Below the pieces are notes generated by a model. The model ran no database searches. It was given only the letters and a program-made list of their open reading frames with translations, and was not told where the DNA came from. Of a stretch of DNA of 64,000 nt, positions 33,828 through 42,070 are shown in pieces (the first letter of the stretch is position 1; every line of letters begins with the position of its first letter). Source of the stretch: Comamonas sp. (lineage in GTDB: Bacteria; Pseudomonadota; Gammaproteobacteria; Burkholderiales; Burkholderiaceae_C); contig JADMKK010000038.1 of the NCBI GenBank assembly GCA_015478895.1, forward strand, positions 1 to 64,000, given 5' to 3'. The position numbers were made by a program, and so were the translations under genes.

Positions 33828-33856
33828 TTAGCGCACCAGCAGTGCGCTAATTTTTT
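33828..33856 (+). terminator. Rho-independent terminator after ntrC
   Basis: TTAGCGCAC-CAGCA-GTGCGCTAA-TTTTTT. Confidence 0.92.
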
Positions 33857-33901
33857 AAGTGGCTATAGAGGTATAGACAGCTTCAGCAGATTATTAGGTT
33901 C

Positions 33902-33915
33902 GTCCTACGTAGGAC
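33902..33915. promoter_or_regulatory. Perfect 14-bp palindrome, candidate operator
   Basis: GTCCTACGTAGGAC upstream of the 34006 ORF. Confidence 0.45.
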
Positions 33916-34005
33916 CCCCTTGGCCGCTGACTTAGATGCTGGAGGATTTTTTCGACAATAGAGTAATTCGTTTGTCGACTTGTATTTGTCAGAAATGCCT
34001 AAGTT

Positions 34006-34881
34006 ATGGCCCCATGCACCTCAAATTCCGTTGCCGCGCCTCTGGTTATGTATCAACCTAGGGGCGTTTTCAGTATTGCCAAAACTTCAAAGCAGCAAAC
34101 CGCTTATGTCGCTCTCTTAGACATGCGTGTGCGCACGGTAGAAAAACAAGAGGATGCTTACTGGCGGACGCGTTTTTGCCGTGAAGATTACTACGTTCCA
34201 GGGCGCGGTTACGACCAATATCAGCCTGCCTATGCGATGGGGTGTAGCAATGCGCTGCAGCAGTCTGACGCCGATTTCCAAGACTTAGAACGCGAAATGG
34301 AAGCGCAATGGGCTACCGATAGCGGCTCCAGCTTGTTGCCATGGCGTGAAGTGCGTTTCGCCATACAGGCAGCTTGGGAACGCACTGCTTCGCATAGGCT
34401 GAAAATTGAGCTGCCCGCGTTAAATTCCCCAGCCGTTGTAGATGTGTTGGGTGATATACAACCCATTTATCGCAGTTGCGTAGCTTTAGCGGATGATTTG
34501 CAGCGTATGGGTAGTGTGCCAATGAGCAGCTTTGCTCACCAAGTTCTGCAGCGACATAGCCAAATGTTGCGTGGCTTTGCCTTGACGCTGCAGAAAAAAA
34601 TGGCGTTGGACGTGCGCAGGCAAACTCCTGATGTATTTACGCACTGGTCTCACTGCTGGCGTAGTCAATGGGCGCAATTTAAAAATCGTATGGCTGAATG
34701 GGAGCCTGCTCAAGTTTTTGAGTTGTGTGAGGTGCGCGAGCGCAAACTGTTTACTGCTTACCAGCGTACGCTGCATAAAAAACTCCCTGCAGAAATATCG
34801 GAGCTGCTGCAGCAACAATCCCATCAGCTCAAAATCAATGTGGACAGATTAGGCTGGGTGCGTGCCAACTGGAGTTTGTAG
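34006..34881 (+). CDS. Conserved hypothetical protein
   Basis: Long ORF with plausible composition (AYWRTRFCREDYYVPGRGYDQYQPAYAMG...VRFAIQAAWERT) followed by a terminator; function unassigned. Confidence 0.7.
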   Translation: MAPCTSNSVAAPLVMYQPRGVFSIAKTSKQQTAYVALLDMRVRTVEKQEDAYWRTRFCREDYYVPGRGYDQYQPAYAMGCSNALQQSDADFQDLEREMEAQWATDSGSSLLPWREVRFAIQAAWERTASHRLKIELPALNSPAVVDVLGDIQPIYRSCVALADDLQRMGSVPMSSFAHQVLQRHSQMLRGFALTLQKKMALDVRRQTPDVFTHWSHCWRSQWAQFKNRMAEWEPAQVFELCEVRERKLFTAYQRTLHKKLPAEISELLQQQSHQLKINVDRLGWVRANWSL

Positions 34882-34906
34882 AGGCACTATCTTTGCATCG
34901 AAGCAC

Positions 34907-34929
34907 AGCAACCAACAGGCTGCTTTTTC
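34907..34929 (+). terminator. Putative Rho-independent terminator
   Basis: AGCAaCC-AACA-GGcTGCT then TTTTCTT. Confidence 0.55.
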
Positions 34930-35116
34930 TTGGCCTTGTGCAGGACTGAGGCCAAGACTCGCGCAGCGACTGAAAAGCGCCAATACTTCAAGTTGCTAAG
35001 GGACTTGCCTCATCTTGAGCACTTTTCCCACATCTAAGTCTGAAGCTCAATTGAACAATCAGTTCTATAGCAGGCCCATCAATAAAAGTAGGCTCTTAGA
35101 CTGAAAGGGAACACTC

Positions 35117-35455
35117 ATGACCATGCACTACACCGGAGCCTTGTTGGGGCGAGAGGCGATTATCCAGTTCCCTGAAAGTACAGCGCAGGTACGTTATTCC
35201 GTGCGTGGTGAACTGCACTGGCGCGTCACGGACAAGAATGGAAATGTCACTCACGGAAATGAGCGGTTGAGCTATCTCCAGCTGTCGGATTCACTGCACT
35301 TTTTAAACTGGATTGAGAAAACTGGATTTACTGTCAGCCAGGTGATTGATACAGAAAATGGCACGGTCAAGGCTTTTTGGTCGTATGCAGACGATCTGAG
35401 CGAGAAAGGCCACCGCGCCTCCATGTTTGTCGATGGCAGCTTTAGCTTTGTGTGA
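35117..35455 (+). CDS. MoaF-like small protein
   Basis: Ends ...FLNWIEKTGFTVSQVIDTENGTVKAFWSYAD, resembling the MoaF-type fold; GAAAGG RBS. Confidence 0.6.
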   Translation: MTMHYTGALLGREAIIQFPESTAQVRYSVRGELHWRVTDKNGNVTHGNERLSYLQLSDSLHFLNWIEKTGFTVSQVIDTENGTVKAFWSYADDLSEKGHRASMFVDGSFSFV

Positions 35456-35467
35456 AAGAGGCTATCG

Positions 35468-35866
35468 CTAACGAATGATTTCGCTTTTCACCACCATGTC
35501 GAGGACATAGATGCCGCATGTTGGGATCGTGACAGGCCACCTTGTTCCGAAAGTAAGGGTCAACAGCGGCTCAGCTTCTGCTTCGATGGCCCATGTGCGT
35601 ACTCTGGGTAACTGCATTCCAACTTTTTGCTCCAGTGCCATGAGGGTTGGTTGGTTGCAGGCCATCAAGGTAGAACGTACTCTCCAATAATGGGGCAGCT
35701 TGCGCGACTGCGTTTGATAGTGCCTAACCTCTCGGGCCAAGGGTATGTACAGCACTTCTGAAATAGCTTGCGGGACACGAAGCACATTCCTTGGAGAATA
35801 AAGCCTGGCAGCAGGGCCATGCAGGAGCGCGCTGAGAGCTATAAAATCATGAGCGCTTTGATACAC
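35468..35866 (-). CDS. Hypothetical protein
   Basis: 132-aa ORF with no overlapping better candidate. Confidence 0.45.
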   Translation of the reverse strand: MYQSAHDFIALSALLHGPAARLYSPRNVLRVPQAISEVLYIPLAREVRHYQTQSRKLPHYWRVRSTLMACNQPTLMALEQKVGMQLPRVRTWAIEAEAEPLLTLTFGTRWPVTIPTCGIYVLDMVVKSEIIR

Positions 35867-35900
35867 ACTGCGCTTATCGATTTGTCGTCTGGAATGGTTT

Positions 35901-36518
35901 ATGTCTCCTGATTTTTATTGGTGCCATCGTCGTTGGGCGAGCCGTACCTGCGGCACTTTGACAATGGTGGCGATGCTGACCGCTTGCGCTGGACTCGGTG
36001 GTGGAAAGGAGTCCGCACCGAGCATTCCCCAAGTTCAGGAGCGGTTTGGCTCTTCGGCAACCTTTTCGCGCATGTTTGATGCCACGCCTACCCAGGTCTG
36101 TGAGGCAGCGCGACGTGCCTTGCTCAGCCAAGGCTACATCGTGAATAAAGCCGAAAAAGAGATGGTAGAGGGCCAAAAAAGCTTTCAGCCGCAGTCGGAT
36201 CGCCACGTGCAGATGAATATCCGCGTCACTTGTGTGCCCGACAGTGCACAAGGCAAGCTCAGCACGGGCTTTGTCACTGCTTTGCAAGATAGCTTTGCAT
36301 TGAAGATGGCCAGCAATTCCGCCAGCTTGGGGGTCAGCATGCTCGGCTCTGTCTCGGTGCCTGTTGCAGCAGGGCATGATTCCATGATCAAGATCGGTAG
36401 CGAAACCGTGACTGCCGATGCTTTCTATGACGGCTTCTTTGATCTGATGCGTCGTTACTTGATCGTCGACATTCAGCCCCTGGGCGCGGCGCCCAGCGCT
36501 TCGCGCACGTTCGAATAA
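35901..36518 (+). CDS. DUF2242-like lipoprotein
   Basis: Lipobox LTAC; VCEAARRALLSQGYIVNKAEKEMVEGQKSFQPQ. Confidence 0.75.
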   Translation: MSPDFYWCHRRWASRTCGTLTMVAMLTACAGLGGGKESAPSIPQVQERFGSSATFSRMFDATPTQVCEAARRALLSQGYIVNKAEKEMVEGQKSFQPQSDRHVQMNIRVTCVPDSAQGKLSTGFVTALQDSFALKMASNSASLGVSMLGSVSVPVAAGHDSMIKIGSETVTADAFYDGFFDLMRRYLIVDIQPLGAAPSASRTFE

Positions 36519-36533
36519 AAGAAAACTCAAAAT

Positions 36534-36576
36534 AAATAGCTTCTGGCCCTTGCTGCATAAGGGCTAGAAGCTATTT
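36534..36576. repeat. Dispersed palindromic repeat, copy A (best-conserved hairpin)
   Basis: AAATAGCTTCTGGCCCTT-GCTGCAT-AAGGGCTAGAAGCTATTT, 18-bp arms with one mismatch. Confidence 0.9.
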
Positions 36577-36610
36577 TTATGCCTATTGCATCAATCTGCA
36601 TCAATCTGCA

Positions 36611-37501
36611 TCAATCCATAAACAGGGCCGGGTCGACCATGGTGCGGTTGAGCATGACGCCCCAATGCAGGTGTGGACCCGTCACGCGACCACTTGCGCC
36701 GACTTTGCAAAACGCTTGCCCTTTTTTTACGGCATCGCCCACTTTGCATTGCATGCTGGAGAGGTGACAGTACATGGTGAGCAGGCCACCGCCATGGTCC
36801 AGCCAGACGGTGCCGCCGTTAAAGAAGTAGTCCGCCACATCGACCACTTTGCCAGCCAGCGGGGCCGTGATGGCGGTACCTGTGGGTGCGGCAATATCCA
36901 TTCCGCTGTGTGGATTGCGTGCTTGCCCGTTAAAGAGACGGCGCAGGCCAAAGCTGCTGCTGCGCCTGCCGGGGCAGGGCTGGCCCATGTGCAAAGCTGC
37001 AGCATCAGGCAGCGGCGAGCTAAACATGGCCATGATGGTTTGCTGGTGCGCTCTTTCTTTTTCGTGGCGCGCCAGGTCAGCAGGTGCCAGGTCTACGGTT
37101 TTGGGCGCAACCTTCAGGCGTTGCTCGGCATATTTTTTGTCGTGCACGACATAGTCCATCGATTGCATGCCATCGTCGTTGTGCACAGTAACTGTATGAA
37201 CGCCGGTCTTGGCAGACAGTGGAATGCCAATCAAGGCTGTCCATTCAATCATGTCGCCCATGACGAGCACCGGAAAGCCATCGGCTGTACTGACCTGTGG
37301 GTGCTTGGCCGAGGGGCCTAACGACAGTCTGGCAACGCCGCCTGGCACGCGGCTGTCCCTAGGGTACAGACGCTGCTCCAAAGGGGCATCATTGCTGGAC
37401 CATGCAGGTGCTGCCATGTACAAGCCTGTGCTGGCTACCGCCCCCAACCACGAGCGGCGTGACAAATCGAAAGAGTACGTAGGTAAGTCCATGGCAGACA
37501 T
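36611..37501 (-). CDS. M23 family peptidase
   Basis: HSGMDIAAPTGTAITAPLAGKVVDVADYFFNGGTVWLDHGGGLLTMYCHLS...GPHLHWGV. Confidence 0.92.
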   Translation of the reverse strand: MSAMDLPTYSFDLSRRSWLGAVASTGLYMAAPAWSSNDAPLEQRLYPRDSRVPGGVARLSLGPSAKHPQVSTADGFPVLVMGDMIEWTALIGIPLSAKTGVHTVTVHNDDGMQSMDYVVHDKKYAEQRLKVAPKTVDLAPADLARHEKERAHQQTIMAMFSSPLPDAAALHMGQPCPGRRSSSFGLRRLFNGQARNPHSGMDIAAPTGTAITAPLAGKVVDVADYFFNGGTVWLDHGGGLLTMYCHLSSMQCKVGDAVKKGQAFCKVGASGRVTGPHLHWGVMLNRTMVDPALFMD

Positions 37502-37666
37502 TGTGGCGTGATCGCTGCTTTATTGCTGATGAGGTTGGGTGCGAGCTGCTGCCCGAGTACTGCAGAGACTTTGACATGGCGCAGAAAGATTGCGCCCTGG
37601 GCCCTGCCACATTGCCTGCCATTCGCGTTAGCCTCTTGGGCTGTGTCTATTAAAAGTGGTAATGCA

Positions 37667-38044
37667 ATGAACGAATTTCGAATTGTGGTCATCGGTGCCG
37701 GCGAAACGGGTACACCTTTGCTCAAGCAGTTGCTGACATCGCCCTTTGTCAATGTGCTGGGCGTTGCGGATTTGAACTTGGAGCTGCCAGGCATTGCCTT
37801 GGCGCTGGAGCATGAAGTGCCTGTCACCGACAACTTCATGGATCTGGTACGCCAAGGCGCTGAGGTGGACATCATCATTGACGTCACCGGCGCGCCCAAG
37901 GTGCGTGAACAACTTCGGCAGCACATGGTGGACTCGCACAACACCCACACCATCATCATGCATGAGCACATTGCCCTGCTGATGATGTCCTTGTCCGCAG
38001 GGAAAATGATCGACAGCAAACACGGCCATCAGCAGTACGCATAA
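37667..38044 (+). CDS. Stand-alone NAD-binding Rossmann-fold protein (125 aa)
   Basis: RIVVIGAGETGTPLLKQLL...VLGVADLN...VDIIIDVTGAPKVREQL; ATG at 37667 preferred over upstream ORF start. Confidence 0.7.
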   Translation: MNEFRIVVIGAGETGTPLLKQLLTSPFVNVLGVADLNLELPGIALALEHEVPVTDNFMDLVRQGAEVDIIIDVTGAPKVREQLRQHMVDSHNTHTIIMHEHIALLMMSLSAGKMIDSKHGHQQYA

Positions 38045-38051
38045 AAATAAA

Positions 38052-38094
38052 GATAGCTGCCTGCCATTGATGGATAAGGGCTAGAGCCTGTTTT
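38052..38094 (+). repeat. Dispersed palindromic repeat, copy B
   Basis: GATAGCTGCCTGCCATTGATGGATAAGGGCTAGAGCCTGTTTT. Confidence 0.75.
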
Positions 38095-38132
38095 GAACGT
38101 CATCAAGTGAATACGGTTAGGCAACCTTGCAC

Positions 38133-38163
38133 AAAGAAAGCTGCTTTCAAGCAGCTTTCTTTT
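38133..38163. terminator. Bidirectional Rho-independent terminator
   Basis: AAAGAAAGCTGC-TTTCAA-GCAGCTTTCTTTT. Confidence 0.88.
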
Positions 38164-38188
38164 ATGGCAGTGTGGCCTAACTTTTCAT

Positions 38189-39550
38189 TTACATAGAGCC
38201 GCCGATGCCTAGCAACTGGTGCAGTGGAGTGCTTTTACCGTTGAGCTTGAATTCCCCTTGCGAGTATTCCAGCTCGCTCGTGGACATATCGCCTTGTGTT
38301 TTTACAAAGCCTTGGGCAATTAGCGCATCCATGCGTTTTTTGGTCCCGTCCTGTACCTCCGCTTGCAGCGCATCGTCTGCCATTTCCTGGCCCAATTGCT
38401 CCAGCAAATTGAGGTAGTCACTGCGTACCTTCTCGCCCATCAGCAGTGCCAGCAGGTCCGTAGGCATAGACAGGCGCAGGGCTCCGTATAAATCGGTCAC
38501 GGGATCAAAGGTGCTGGAGTTTTCGCCTTGGTAAGCAAGGCGGGCACTGAGTTCGCTTTGCCCCTCTGGCGTACGTATGGCGAAGCGTTCGATGGCAATC
38601 TCCGGTTTGCGTCCTAAAAATACGGGCAGGCTGCGCATCAACTCCATACGGTGCGCTTCGTCGCGCATGTTGCCCTGGGTCCAGATCATGACTTGGTCCA
38701 GCCATGTGGCATCTATGTTCTTGAGGCGCAGGTCCATCACCAGGCCCGACGTGCGGTAGCCGGGCGCATCCATATTGGCGACCTTGATTTTGAAGTCGTT
38801 GTCGATCATTTCTCCGCGCACCGTAGTGGCGGTGTCCAATGCGATGCCTTGCAAGGTGACGCTGGCCCGATCCTCGGGTTCAAACACCTTGATGCTGCTA
38901 ATTTTCATGCTGGCCGGGCCGTCCCAAAAACTATGCCCAGGGACGACAGCACCAGAAAACTCCAGCGCTGTATCTTGCACTTCCAGGCGTGAGCCATCTT
39001 CAGACTTGAGTTGAAGGGCTGGCATGCGTGCCCAGCCTTGGGCGGCATTGCGCTGTGCCGACAAGTTCAGCTGGGCCTGCATTCCGCCCCAGCTCAGGTC
39101 AGAGCCATCGGCGAAATTGACCGCCACCTCTGGCGAGCTAATGCTATGTTCGGTCGCGCCACTCCAGGCCATCTGGGAGAGCATTTGCAACACAGCGCGG
39201 CCTTGCAGGGCTTGGCGTAAATCAGGGTCGCTGTCTTGCGGCAGCTCAAAACGGCTATCCATACTGCCGCCTTGTCCCTTCGCCCAAGGGCCGTGGGTGA
39301 TGTGGTGCGTCGCGGTGATATCGAAGCGCTCTTCTTCATCCACAAACGACCATTGTGTCTTGGCCTTGGAGCCGATAATGCCGCGCTCGTATTCCAGCAC
39401 GCTGACGGAGAAACCGTCTTCGGTGCTCCAGTCCAATGCCGTTTTTTCGAACGACTGCTGGATCTTTCCGCCTACGTAATAGCTGGTGCCCAGCGCTGCA
39501 GCGAGTACCAAAGCTCCAGTTCCGAGTACGCCAATGGCCATTTTTTTCAT
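38189..39550 (-). CDS. YdgA/DUF945 family protein
   Basis: N-terminal TM, GTSYYVGGKIQQSFEK, ELSARLAYQGEN. Confidence 0.75.
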   Translation of the reverse strand: MKKMAIGVLGTGALVLAAALGTSYYVGGKIQQSFEKTALDWSTEDGFSVSVLEYERGIIGSKAKTQWSFVDEEERFDITATHHITHGPWAKGQGGSMDSRFELPQDSDPDLRQALQGRAVLQMLSQMAWSGATEHSISSPEVAVNFADGSDLSWGGMQAQLNLSAQRNAAQGWARMPALQLKSEDGSRLEVQDTALEFSGAVVPGHSFWDGPASMKISSIKVFEPEDRASVTLQGIALDTATTVRGEMIDNDFKIKVANMDAPGYRTSGLVMDLRLKNIDATWLDQVMIWTQGNMRDEAHRMELMRSLPVFLGRKPEIAIERFAIRTPEGQSELSARLAYQGENSSTFDPVTDLYGALRLSMPTDLLALLMGEKVRSDYLNLLEQLGQEMADDALQAEVQDGTKKRMDALIAQGFVKTQGDMSTSELEYSQGEFKLNGKSTPLHQLLGIGGSM

Positions 39551-39672
39551 GCACAACCCCTAGTTATCTTGTTTCTTGTGCAGTGCAAAGCAACTGCTTG
39601 GCCAAGATTCTAGGAAGCTTGCAGCATTAGCTTTGTAAGCTTTTTAGGCTGTTGTTTTTTGTTATAAATTTT

Positions 39673-39716
39673 GATAGCTGTTTTCCCTTTATCTATAAGG
39701 GCTAGAGGCCAAAAAA
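39673..39716 (+). repeat. Dispersed palindromic repeat, copy C
   Basis: GATAGCTGTTTTCCCTTTATCTATAAGGGCTAGAGGCCAAAAAA. Confidence 0.75.
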
Positions 39717-39772
39717 GCTCTATATTTGTTGCGCTGTGTTTTTGCGCTTTGAGCAAGCGAGCGAGCAGGCAC

Positions 39773-39794
39773 AAAAAATCCGCCCGAAGGCGGA
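39773..39794 (-). terminator. Rho-independent terminator with UUCG tetraloop
   Basis: Minus strand TCCGCC-TTCG-GGCGGA-TTTTTT. Confidence 0.88.
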
Positions 39795-39822
39795 ATGTGT
39801 AGAGCTTTGACGCTTCAGAAAA

Positions 39823-39894
39823 TTAGAAGATCAAGGCCAGCAAGATGATGATTGGGATGGGAATGCCTATCATCCACAAAAGAATTGATCGCAT
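39823..39894 (-). CDS. Small hydrophobic protein, 23 aa
   Basis: MRSILLWMIGIPIPIIILLALIF*; AGGAGA RBS on minus strand upstream of ATG; downstream terminator. Confidence 0.75.
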   Translation of the reverse strand: MRSILLWMIGIPIPIIILLALIF

Positions 39895-39931
39895 CAGAGT
39901 CTCCTTTCAGTTTCAGAAAAATTGAGGGCGG

Positions 39932-40972
39932 TTAGAAGTTGTCGCGCTGGCGGCCGCCGTAAGTGGCAGACAAGCTGCCGACAAAAGCGCCCATCAGCAG
40001 TGCCACAAACATCCACAGCATGGAATGCGCAGTGGCTTTGCGGGCTTCTTCAGCGGCCTGCATGGCTTTTTCCTGCGTTTCCTTGGCGGTCTGCTTGGCT
40101 TCGTCAATACCTTGCTTCACATCAGCAAAGGTCTTTTGCACGCGTGCTTTGGCCTCAGGCTGGCTGAGATCGGTGCGCTGGGCAATCAGCTGGGCGACGT
40201 AGTCGGCATCGGCTTCCGGCAGGGTGCCAGTGCGCAGAGCCTGGCTGAAGATGCTGCCAATTTCCTGTGCGTCTTCAGCGGCAGAGCGTGCCTCGCGTGT
40301 GACTTCGCGGGCTTGGTCGGCCATATTCTCGACAGCGTCCGCGGCTTGTTGCTGCTGGGCTTCGGTGGGGCCACCGTTGCGCATCATGCTGCTGATCCAG
40401 TAAGACAGATCACCATCGCTGTTGGCCTGCCCAGTGGCTGCACCGACGACGCCGCTGAGCGCTGCAGAGGCTGCGCCACCGGCAGCACTGCCGACTGTGC
40501 CGACCGCACCACCGACGACGGTCGCGGTCGTGCTGGCGACGGTTGCTGCAGCTTTACCTGCGCCGGAGATGGCCGATGTGACGACGGAGCCCGCCAGCAC
40601 AAACATGGCGATGGTCGCCAGTGCCCAAGCCAGAAAGCCGTGGGCGGTATCGCGGAAATACACCTCATCGGTATGTACGCCTTGCCATTTGGTGCGCAGG
40701 CGACCGGCCAGATAGCCACCGACGGCAGCCGATGCCAGCTGGGTAATCACCAGCCACACCACCGCACCCCAGCCCACCGTGGACCCATCCGCACCACTGC
40801 CTGACCATACGGAAACAGAAGACAGCCCCAAGCCTATGCCCAGCATGAACAGCAGCAACGACAGCACGCCAGCAGCCAATGCGCCTGCAAAGATGGCGGC
40901 CCACGAAACGCCACTTTGGCTGGTGGCGGCTCCCACCGCCGTGCTACCCGGTTCATAAACGGTTGTGACCAT
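39932..40972 (-). CDS. Integral membrane protein with Gly/Ala-rich core ('PhnA-like' hypothetical family)
   Basis: N-terminal TM (SWAAIFAGALAAGVLSLLLFMLGIGLG), C-terminal TM near ATAHSMLWMFVALLMGAFVGSLSATYGG. Confidence 0.75.
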   Translation of the reverse strand: MVTTVYEPGSTAVGAATSQSGVSWAAIFAGALAAGVLSLLLFMLGIGLGLSSVSVWSGSGADGSTVGWGAVVWLVITQLASAAVGGYLAGRLRTKWQGVHTDEVYFRDTAHGFLAWALATIAMFVLAGSVVTSAISGAGKAAATVASTTATVVGGAVGTVGSAAGGAASAALSGVVGAATGQANSDGDLSYWISSMMRNGGPTEAQQQQAADAVENMADQAREVTREARSAAEDAQEIGSIFSQALRTGTLPEADADYVAQLIAQRTDLSQPEAKARVQKTFADVKQGIDEAKQTAKETQEKAMQAAEEARKATAHSMLWMFVALLMGAFVGSLSATYGGRQRDNF

Positions 40973-41171
40973 AAGTGCCTCCTTGTAAAAGTGATTCGTA
41001 TGGTCGCGTCTGGAGAGTGCTCTGCTTGTAGGAGTGAGAGTCCATTACAGGTACTGCATTGGCCTAGATTCCATAGCGATTACGTTGTAAGTAATGGACT
41101 GCAGTGGTGCAGTTGTTCGCGCCAATTCGCGATGGGTGGTGCTGACGAGCGGTCAGCTCTGCAATCACAGT

Positions 41172-41214
41172 AAAAATGGCCTTGAGCCCTTATCCATAAA
41201 GGGCAGGTAGCTAG
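41172..41214 (-). repeat. Dispersed palindromic repeat, copy D
   Basis: Reverse complement TAGCTACCTGCCCTTTATGGATAAGGGCTCAAGGCCATTTTTA. Confidence 0.75.
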
Positions 41215-41234
41215 CAAAGTGATTGTTCTGCCTT

Positions 41235-42059
41235 TCAGGCGGCTTGGAAGACCGGGCTGGGGGCTGGGTGTATGCAAACCGCCTGTTGCTGTGCCTGGTA
41301 GTGCGCTACTCCGCGCACCACATCGCCAATCACCAGCACGCTGGGGCTGCTCAGTTGCTGCGTCTGCATGGTGCTTGCCATGTGCTGCAAGGTGGTGATG
41401 GCGTGGCGCTGCTGGGGCTGGCTGGCGTTTTGAATGATGGCAACGGGGGTAGAGCCCGCAAGGCCACCTTGCTGCAGTGCATCGGCAATATGCGCTGCCG
41501 CTGCGACACCCATATAGACCACCAGCGTCAAACGTGCAGCATGGGCGGTTGCGGCCAGTTGTAGCCAGTCGGTCGGTGCGCCACCGGGCTTGGCATGGCC
41601 GGTGATAAAGATTACGCCCTGTGCATGGTCGCGGTGGGTCAGCGGCGCACCCAGGCTGCTTAAGCCCGCCAGCCCAGCCGTGATGCCGTTGATGATTTGT
41701 ACTTCGACGCCGCACGCGCGCAGGTGCTCCACTTCCTCTCCGCCCCGGCCAAAGATGAAGGGGTCGCCACCCTTGAGGCGCACGACCTGCTCGCCTTGCT
41801 GTACGGCCATCAGCATGAGCTTTTCAATGAAGGCCTGTGGAGTGCTCTGGCAGCCACCACGTTTGCCGACGTAGACGATGCGCGCCTTCGGGCTGGCATG
41901 CGCTACTACTTCAGGCGAAACCAGATCGTCCACCAGCAGCACCGTAGCGCGCTGGATGGCTTTGAGCGCCTTGAGGGTCAGGAGCTCAGGGTCGCCCGGG
42001 CCAGCGCCGACCAGTTTGCAGCTGCTGCCTGTGTAAGAAGTTGAAAGGTCGTAGGGCAT
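41235..42059 (-). CDS. cobA: Uroporphyrinogen-III C-methyltransferase (SUMT)
   Basis: CKLVGAGPGDPELLTLKA, VRLKGGDPFIFGRGGEE; ATG at 42059. Confidence 0.95.
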   Translation of the reverse strand: MPYDLSTSYTGSSCKLVGAGPGDPELLTLKALKAIQRATVLLVDDLVSPEVVAHASPKARIVYVGKRGGCQSTPQAFIEKLMLMAVQQGEQVVRLKGGDPFIFGRGGEEVEHLRACGVEVQIINGITAGLAGLSSLGAPLTHRDHAQGVIFITGHAKPGGAPTDWLQLAATAHAARLTLVVYMGVAAAAHIADALQQGGLAGSTPVAIIQNASQPQQRHAITTLQHMASTMQTQQLSSPSVLVIGDVVRGVAHYQAQQQAVCIHPAPSPVFQAA

Positions 42060-42070
42060 GGTGCGTTCCT

